Source: Rhizophlyctis rosea
Taxonomy: Eukaryota > Chytridiomycota > Chytridiomycetes > Rhizophlyctidales > Rhizophlyctidaceae
Direction of reading: 5' to 3'
Length of the DNA: 54,535 nt
NCBI GenBank assembly: GCA_027596075.1
Contig: JADGJC010000248.1
Coordinates: 6,417 to 60,951 of the forward strand
Made by a program: the position numbers and the translations under genes. The notes under the pieces were generated by a model that saw only the letters and a list, made by a program, of their open reading frames with translations, did not search any database and was not told the origin of the DNA. Shown here piece after piece: positions 47,806 to 54,535 of the stretch. Each line of letters opens with the position of its first letter. Positions within the stretch are counted from its first letter, which is position 1.

Positions 47806-49756
47806 TCAGGCGACTTCGTGCGGGCTGAGGAAATATGTGTTGATTTTTTTCAAAGTAGCTCGTGATGGCGAAGCCTGTGTAATTAGGGTCAATATCTCAA
47901 CGGGGCTCATGTAAATATGCATACGCACAACGTGGCGATAAGACTGAATAAACAATAGCATGCTTTGGATAGACTCTTTGCTTACTGTTCAAATGGAATA
48001 TCAATGAGCAAATTGATCGAATTACCACGAGTGGACAACTTCTTACCTTCATGTGACATGGGCTCTGTGGTCAAATCTCCATTTGCATCCATAAAACGAG
48101 TTAATATAGCCATTACAATGCCCACCGATCGATCTTTGCCTATATAATTGGAGTACCTGCATTCAATACGACTGACAACACCACCTGCCAACCACAAGAG
48201 CCTGACCTTGCATGCAATGGACCAATATGGACTTCCCGACAAACTTCTCTGCAAAAGCCAGTGCGTGAGGGATGTATCGAAGCAGCTCATGCTGCCCTTT
48301 CTTTCCTTCGGGTATGGGTAAAAAGAGATATTTATCCCTAGTCGCAGTCCCTGCTTCTTGCAACTCCTCATGTTCGGGAGCCCCACAGTTGATGACGGCA
48401 TCGAATATGTTCCAACATTCAGGCGGACGCCCGCTCGCGCGATTTCCAACTGCAATGCCGGTAGATCCTATCCAGTGGTATGCCCCTTCCTGCGGCTGCG
48501 CAGGGACTAATGGCGATGTTGCTTTTGATTGGACAATCTGAGTCACCACCCTTTCGCATTCTATGGTATCCACAGTCGCAAGGATCTGTTCCCGATGTTG
48601 CCAAAATGATGACGGTGTCAGGCCCTGCAAGATTATACAAGTCAGCTCAGACGGTGAAAGTGTGGGGTGGCAGGAAAAGCACCATGCATACATGTGCCCA
48701 CATCTCATGATCATCTGCAGATCCTTGCACGTATGTAAACCCTGGCCTTCGGTCAAAGCCATCCGGTACAGCGCTGGAGGCAGTGACACAGAGCACTGGC
48801 AGGAATGGTAGAGAGGACCCATCCTTCCATGACAGTGGTTGGTCAAGCATTCGTGTGGAAGGCGTAATCCATATTGGTCGCAGGGATTTGTTCAAATGTG
48901 TGGCTAGCCAATTGAGATCTACGTTGGATTTCTGAGAAGCGGCGTTAGTGCCCAGTACCATGTCTGTCGCAAGCATGTGACCAACTCACCATCAACTTAT
49001 CCACAAAAGTGTCAATTCGAGCAGTGATTTGCTCATGCTCTGATCTCGAAACAGATGAAGGCAAGGAATAGAAGGACGTGTCATATCCCTCCTCATATGT
49101 GGAGGCAGAGCATTCCTCCAAGACGTTCGGATTTTGTTTACGCAGGCGGTAGGCTGCACGGCTCAATACGCAACACCAAATTGGGATGGTTTTTGCTAAA
49201 CTATCCGGCATACGCTTTCCGTGTCGTGTGGAGTCCACGATTATACATCTGTGGCATAATAATCAGAATGCGCCAGAATGTAGGAACTTGCTTTGTCATG
49301 AGTGTTTACCCTTGCCGTTCGCAGATAGCCGGAAGGATATGGTAGTTGAGTCTCCTCAAATTGAAGTCCCACTGGCTAAAATGACCGTCCGTGGATTTGA
49401 AATAAACGGACTCATGATGCGCCTGTAATCCAAAGAAATGTCAACAAAATGACAAGGACGCTCCTTGCAAACCACTGGTGTACCGCAGTCGGAAGAAAAT
49501 ATTTACCAGCTTCGGGTTGATATACCACGACCCACAGCGCTCGTTTGCTATCACTGGAAGAGTTGGAAAGTGAGAGGCTACGAACTCCACAAAATAAGCA
49601 TCTTCATCAACCGAGTGAAGACGGTTGAAACTTAAATCACCGAACAAAGAGGGGTGTAAACAATTGCCGCAACACCACCAAAAGGTAGACTGCGAATGCT
49701 TACATGCTTCGAGACTCCTTCCTGATCGCTTCCCGCTGTTGCCGCGACGTCTGCAT
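47806..49756 (-). CDS. RIT1: Initiator tRNA 2'-O-ribosyl-phosphate transferase (Rit1)
   Basis: Eight exons (49756-49704, 49630-49507, 49422-49310, 49248-48990, 48931-48692, 48624-48207, 48139-48047, 47984-47806) give 492 residues, close to the yeast length of about 510. Conserved blocks are NRLHSVDEDAYFVEFV, VIANERCGSWYINP, VYFKSTDGHFSQWDFNLRRL, IIVDSTRHGKRMPDSLAKT, IPIWCCVLSRA and GFTYVQGSADDHEMWA. The C-terminal part is a dual-specificity-phosphatase-like domain with VHCMQGKDRSVGIV; it keeps a CX5R loop (C400, R406), restored only by joining exons 6 and 7. Rit1 adds ribosyl-phosphate to A64 of initiator tRNA so it is barred from elongation. Its stop lies 30 bp from the APC5 stop on the other strand. 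Confidence 0.93.
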
Positions 49757-50525
49757 TTATGTATTCACTTTGGTGTCAAGCGCTGTCCTTTGGCGGTCGA
49801 CCGGTCCGTTGAGTGGTTGTCTTGTAGACTTTGGAAGATGTCAACGGAGAGCAGTAAAATGCGTGGAAGAAGTGTGAACGAGAACAAGAACACAAGAAAG
49901 GAACAAAATGGGAAAGTGACTGGCGGTTTTTGAATGGCGCAGTATCGGGCCAAATTGTCTGGTGCCACACGACCATAGGACCCTGACGGGTTCACTAGAC
50001 ATCCACCACGCTCTGTGAACCATAGCACACTCAGACCAAGTAGATATAACGCTCCATTTGAGGAATAACCAAACCTGACTTCAGAATAACCAAATCTCAG
50101 TTCTCCAGAGCTCACGATTCTTCTATTTCTCCCGCTTCATCTTCAGGTCAGCCTGTTTGGTTTGAATTTTCAAATTACCTCATCTGCTTGTTGGTTGTGG
50201 GCAGGGAGGAGGAAGAGAGCAAAATGCTTCATCCTTTTCTTTCCCACGAAACCGTAATACTTACTTGATACAATGTAACATGTTCGGAAGTATTGATGTC
50301 CTCAAAGGTTACGGTCTGAAAGCGTGCCCACATTTGGTGGCAACCTGCGCTCTCAAACACCATTGACCCTCCTCAACATCATTTTTGAAGAGTGAAAGGC
50401 ACGAAAGCATAGGGTCGTTGTACACGTTTCCGTACATTAGATACAATTATTACAAAATATATATACAGTGGCGGAATACAATAGGACCACAAACGTGGCA
50501 ATGCTAAGATATTCAAGTGTTGTGT
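49757..50525. other. Intergenic spacer
   Basis: 769 bp between two minus-strand genes; promoter of RIT1 and 3' flank of the ZnT9-like gene. No gene is supported. Confidence 0.45.
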
Positions 50526-52436
50526 TCAGAGGCTGCAACGTGATCAAAGGATTAGTTGGCAATACCAGACATTCAATCAGATGGTCACTCACATTTCCAA
50601 GTCTATGTGTTTCACTTCTGGTCGTGCAGTCTGTCGTAGAATAAGGGTCAACCTGGCGCCCCATATAGACTGGCGACAGTCACTCACCTTGATTTTGAGC
50701 TCTATCCGATCTACTTCGTTTCCCAATGAACTGACAATGTGGCCTCCCTTGTTTACTAGCCACTCCTGTACATCCTCCGGAGTCTTCAATTTCTTCAACT
50801 TCTCCACCTCCGCAGCGAATTCGTCTTGATTGCGAGAAATATATCGACGGGTGACTTCTTCACCATCAATCAAAATCTCGGCTGAGGGATGTTGTCCATG
50901 AACTGAGGTTCTGACTCCTGTTACGTAAACGGTGACCTCACCTTTGAAACGTGCCCACTCCGGCCCCATGGCGGTAGATTTCACATCTTCTACAGAATCA
51001 ATAATAGGATCTTCCGCCAACAGCTTGACGACCTCCTTTTCTCTCGAAGCCTCCATCCGAGATCCGACCAGCCCAGCAACATTTCGGTTGATAAGAAATA
51101 CCGCAACACCGGTCAGCAAGACCCCGATGGATATACTGCCAAAGCTGTCGATCATAGGGTTATTGAAGAATTTTGCGAGCGTCAAACACGTGCCAGCAAT
51201 GGCAACCCCGGTGACGGCTGCACAATCTTCCATGAACACCTGGACAGCAGTTGGATCTGAAAACAATTTAGAAGGTGGTGATCGCCGGAGTCTAACAAGG
51301 ATGTATGGTACCTGCGCCACGTTTCAAATAATCCCAGACTGTCACCCCTGCTGCTTCGGCAGAACGGGCAATATGACGGAAAGCGAATGTCATAGTCCCG
51401 CCTTCGAAGGCCAGACTTGCCGCCAGCACCACCCAACTGGATGTCATATCGCCCAACTCATGTGCAGCGAACAGTCCGCTGATCCCATGATATAAGCTAA
51501 CACCACCACCAAGAAAGAATATACCTAAAACAATTGATCAACAAACTTGCGGTCATCCATATGAGATTGGACTTACCCACGCCACTGACCAAAGCCCAGG
51601 CGTATCTCTCATTAGTAAAGCCATACGGATGCATGGGATCTAGGTGGCAAATATCAGAAATTTCATATCATGGAGCAATATTTATCAGATAATTACCTGG
51701 TTCCCGAAGTGACCGCCAAATCCCTATTTCCAGCGGCATACGTTAGCAAGGTGAAGATTAACGAAAGCATATCATAGTTCGCATTACCCCACATCAAAAG
51801 ACTAAAGAAAGCAATCCATCAGTAATCTTGCATCGAACGGCATTGAAACACACTCGCTACCGTACCTTTCGTTCAAAACTGGATGCGTGATGAGCCCTTC
51901 AGGTTAGATACGGTCATTACAGTTTCAACATCGCGCATAACTTTACCATCAGCGAAAGAGTGTAATGCCCTGGTAGAAAACGATGAGCGACGAACTACAC
52001 AGACTTTCCATACAGCTTTGATGCTTACTCCGAGAACATGGAAGCCGAACCCGACTGCAAAGCAGCGTACAGCTTGCCGCAAAACAATGCGAAATTACTG
52101 ATTGGTAACGCTGATGAGTTGAAATACAGACATGCAATGCGACCTTGGCAATCCACCTTATCATAGCAACCCCTACAACTTTCTGAGAACCTTGAAGAGT
52201 AGCTTGACGCATCTTACTGCTTTCAGCTGTGCGCGTATTAGAGTGAAATGCAACGATCGACATACAAGTAAATCCATCGGGCATACCTTCAGTTGCTTCT
52301 CTCTGCAAGTGCTTCACTCTACTTTTCCAATGCCCTTGCCCATGGTCTGATGGAATGTTTACGCTACTTCAGCCTTGCTTTTCAACCGTGAGAGCGTTGC
52401 AGCACACCCACCTCTCTGACACCGAGAGCTGTGCAT
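50526..52436 (-). CDS. ZnT9 (SLC30A9)-like mitochondrial CDF transporter
   Basis: Thirteen exons close in frame to 396 residues: 52436-52412, 52346-52287, 52226-52157, 52097-52029, 51969-51947, 51878-51866, 51801-51788, 51723-51697, 51639-51577, 51524-51312, 51256-50688, 50630-50593, 50532-50526. Family marks are VVGVAMISNFALFCGKLYA, GSASMFSEALHSFADVLNE, DPMHPYGFTNERYAW, FFLGGGVSLYHGISGL, DPTAVQVFMEDCAAVTGV and a C-terminal KHIDLEIL. Human ZnT9 exports zinc from mitochondria. The short basic N-terminus (QGHWKSRVKHLQREA) could serve as a targeting sequence. The first exon is the least certain, and the last 7-nt exon has an alternative: reading through gives a stop at 50590-50592 (...DLEM). Exons of 13 and 14 nt encode the loop after the second helix. 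Confidence 0.88.
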
Positions 52437-53098
52437 GGCTAGGAACTGGCCAAAGATATGTTTATTGACAGTCGTAGGACATGTTCTCGTTGGTATTGAC
52501 GTGGCCGGAGCGGAGGGTACTGTTGCAGGGCGTTGGGTCTGACTCGTCGCATGTTGCTGTGACGCAAAGCAGGCGACTCGATGGGGTATTTTGCCGTTGG
52601 CAAGAAGGACTTTCAAGTTCCGTTCTGAACATGTCGGCTTGAGGAACTTCCTCCCGAGGCAGGTAGCAAGCATCCCCGCTATTGGCTACAGGAGTGCTCT
52701 TCGTCAGTGTAGTGTCCCGCTTAAGACCTTGCTCCAGGCAATGAAGTGGTGTTACTGTAAACGTGTTGCAAGATGGGTTAGAGATCAGCAATTGAGATCG
52801 GTCCCTGGAGAACACGGACTACACCGTGTCCTGTCTGTTGACGCGCCTCACATGGGAGGCGTATAAAAGTGACAGCTCCAGAAGAGGACCGCGCTTGTTG
52901 AACTCCCCTTCTTTCAAACCCACACATCGGCTTTTGCCACTTTCGCCAGTGTCAACTTGCGTTTTCATAACAACAGACCACCCTTACTTTCGTCTGAAAT
53001 ATCTGTTCAATAAATTATCAGAGCATTCACTCTCGGTCCAGTCAAAACTGTCTGTGCCGTCTGCCACTGAACCGTCCTCCCACCCCTCTCAGCAAGCA
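52437..53098. other. Divergent promoter region and F-box leader
   Basis: The start codons of the ZnT9-like gene (-) and the F-box gene (+) flank this stretch. The right part, after the TATA box at 52862, is the untranslated leader of the F-box gene. Confidence 0.5.
52862..52868 (+). promoter_or_regulatory. TATA box of the F-box gene
   Basis: A perfect TATAAAA element lies about 240 bp before the spliced start codon. Transcription starting 30-40 bp downstream would give a leader interrupted by the intron at 53100-53160. Confidence 0.55.
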
Positions 53099-54302
53099 AG
53101 TACCCGACCTCCATCTGTGGTTCTCTGGTCTCTGCCTTACACTGTGAATACCTCAAATAGTGGATCACTTCAGTACCCTTCCCATCGAGTTGTCTGTAGC
53201 AATTACAACACATCTTCCGTGTGACGATGTGGGTCGCTTAACAAGGGTTAGTGAGTCACAGGGCTGGTCTTCAGCCATCTTTTGGACCTATTTTTGAACA
53301 GCTTTGTTTCATTTTCAGGCTAGTAAGCACTTTGGAAAGGTCTGCAACGATGAATATCTATGGTTGCAATTATTGGAGACCCGATTTGGAAAGGTGAGCG
53401 GTCCCAAGTTTGGAAGTGCCTTGAAGCCTCTGGGATGATGACTGCTCGAGTCCAAAAGGAAAATATTGCTCGACACATGTACTCATTAGTTCATTCTTCT
53501 ATCTTCGTATGACAATGCAATTTGATTAGGATGCTGTCCCAAAAGAGTCACTTGCACCGCCAACGTCTTACAAAAGCGTATATCAGTCAGCTTTATCCGC
53601 AAACAGCCTGGTACAACCAGCATATAGACTGGGCATAACGTGGCTAAGCGATCGCTATTGGCACATCATAGATGATGAAGACAGCCAATTTGGCAGAGTC
53701 GCTCATCTGCAGTCTGTTTGCTGGTTTGATGTGCGGGGCATGATCAAAGGGGTGCCGAAAGGTTGGTATCGGCCAATATGGCGGATCAAACTTGATGAAG
53801 CACATGGGGGTTTTCACGGGTCTGGTGGTTTGGAAAGGGTTGAGCTTTCTGCTAAAGTGTTGGAAGAGGTAAGAGCTTTCGTCATCGCACCGGGAGCATT
53901 TCTAGCCTTGATTGTGGTAACCATTGCCATCAGCCGGCCATTTCCGAACCCCCCATTATATTACACGAGTCGTCTACAACATTAGAAAATTTCATCCGCT
54001 CCAGGCCCAGAGGCTGGTACCAGCTCCGCCTCCCTCCTCTTGAAGTTGGACTTTACAGCCATGCTCCATACCACACGGTGCATATCTCCGCAACAGACCA
54101 CGAAAACAATTGGAAGTATGGGTTTGCAATCGATTACGTGCGGCTGGAGAAACTGGACGAACAGATGGGGAGGAATGATGTGGTGGGATGGGAGGCCGAC
54201 AACAGAGTGGAAGAGGAGAACAACGCGTCGGAAGGGGTAACGGGCATCATCAGAGCTGTACAAGGTGTTCTGGGATTGCTGGGTTTTAACAGTGGGCATT
54301 GA
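53099..54302 (+). CDS. F-box protein with PP2-like domain, start codon split by an intron
   Basis: Coding exons are 53099 (the A of ATG), 53161-53246, 53319-53393, 53530-53868 and 53934-54302, giving 289 residues. No ATG starts the F-box frame in exon 53161-53246, but removing the intron 53100-53160 (GTACCC...AATAG) joins A to TG and makes one. Residues 3-45 are an F-box (LPIELSVAITTHLP; GRLTRASKHFGKVCNDEYLW). The rest resembles the PP2 (phloem-protein-2-like) domain of F-box proteins: SVCWFDVRGMIKGV, RPRGWYQLRLPPLEVGLYSH and WKYGFAIDYVRLEKL. F-box proteins recruit targets to SCF ubiquitin ligases through Skp1, and the PP2 fold can bind glycans; the target is unknown. The C-terminus is Gly/Val-rich. 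Confidence 0.8.
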
Positions 54303-54535
54303 AAGTATCGATCGCAAAATACAAACAACTCCCTATTCCTGTGGAATTTGCAGTGCTGGGTTGGAAGAGCTATGTTTCCTCCGCAGACGGGGTGGGGCAG
54401 GCGGCAAATGGAGTCTGGGTGTCCTGTGTGCGTGCGTGTCACTGCGTGACAAAAATAGGACCTCCTGTGCTTCCAGAGTGATACAAAGGTCAAGCCTATC
54501 CGGACCTCTGGACGTGTTTTGCCGGGAGTACCTCT

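Noticed and set aside
1..54535. CRISPR arrays, rRNA, transposon ends or long terminal repeats
   Set aside because: No spaced direct repeats, no long inverted or direct terminal repeats and no transposase or reverse transcriptase frames were seen.

Overview
The window reads as nuclear DNA of a fungus. Eighteen protein genes are supported on both strands. Nearly all are split by short introns (mostly 50-100 nt, GT...AG, often with CTAAC/CTGAC-like branch sites), and intergenic spacers run from 30 bp to 2.6 kb. Fungal-type content (Rit1 initiator-tRNA modifier, Msc2/ZnT7-like zinc pump, GPI-type secreted polysaccharide lyases and hydrolases, DIL-ankyrin protein, CaaX protein) supports a fungus. 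The intron density, the alginate-lyase-like and GH26 enzymes and the ABC-class ATPase lean towards an early-diverging (for example chytrid-like) lineage, but that placement is an inference. Exon models were built by hand from splice signals and reading phase. All the models given close in frame. They were not checked against transcripts.

Layout, left: DIL-ankyrin protein (+), C2H2 zinc-finger factor (+), a small unknown protein (+), a 1086-residue disordered protein (-), the copper chaperone ATX1 (-), a Golgi/ER-type ZnT zinc transporter (+), a CoA-diphosphatase-like Nudix protein (-) and an allergen-like repeat protein (-). A 2.6 kb gene-poor stretch follows.

Middle: a secreted alginate-lyase-like protein (+), a two-pass membrane protein with a ubiquitin-interacting-like motif (-), and a PH-RasGEF (-). 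The RasGEF stands head to head with a proline/arginine-rich protein that ends in a CaaX prenylation box (+). A GPI-type GH26 mannanase-like enzyme (-) comes next.

Right: an ABC-class ATPase with a glycine-rich RGG-like N-terminus (+), then a three-domain protein joining a DUSP23-like phosphatase, an RNA ligase and a polynucleotide-kinase-like P-loop domain (+). This is the most unusual gene in the window. It is followed by APC5 (+), Rit1 (-, stop codons 30 bp apart), a ZnT9-like transporter with 13- and 14-nt exons (-), and an F-box/PP2-like protein whose ATG seems to be split by an intron (+).

Functional themes are metal handling (ATX1 and two CDF transporters), Ras/prenylation signalling, cell-wall or environmental polysaccharide breakdown, ubiquitin (APC5, F-box, UIM) and RNA end metabolism (ligase-kinase-phosphatase, Rit1, RGG-ATPase). 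I see no rRNA, tRNA, CRISPR array or intact transposon.
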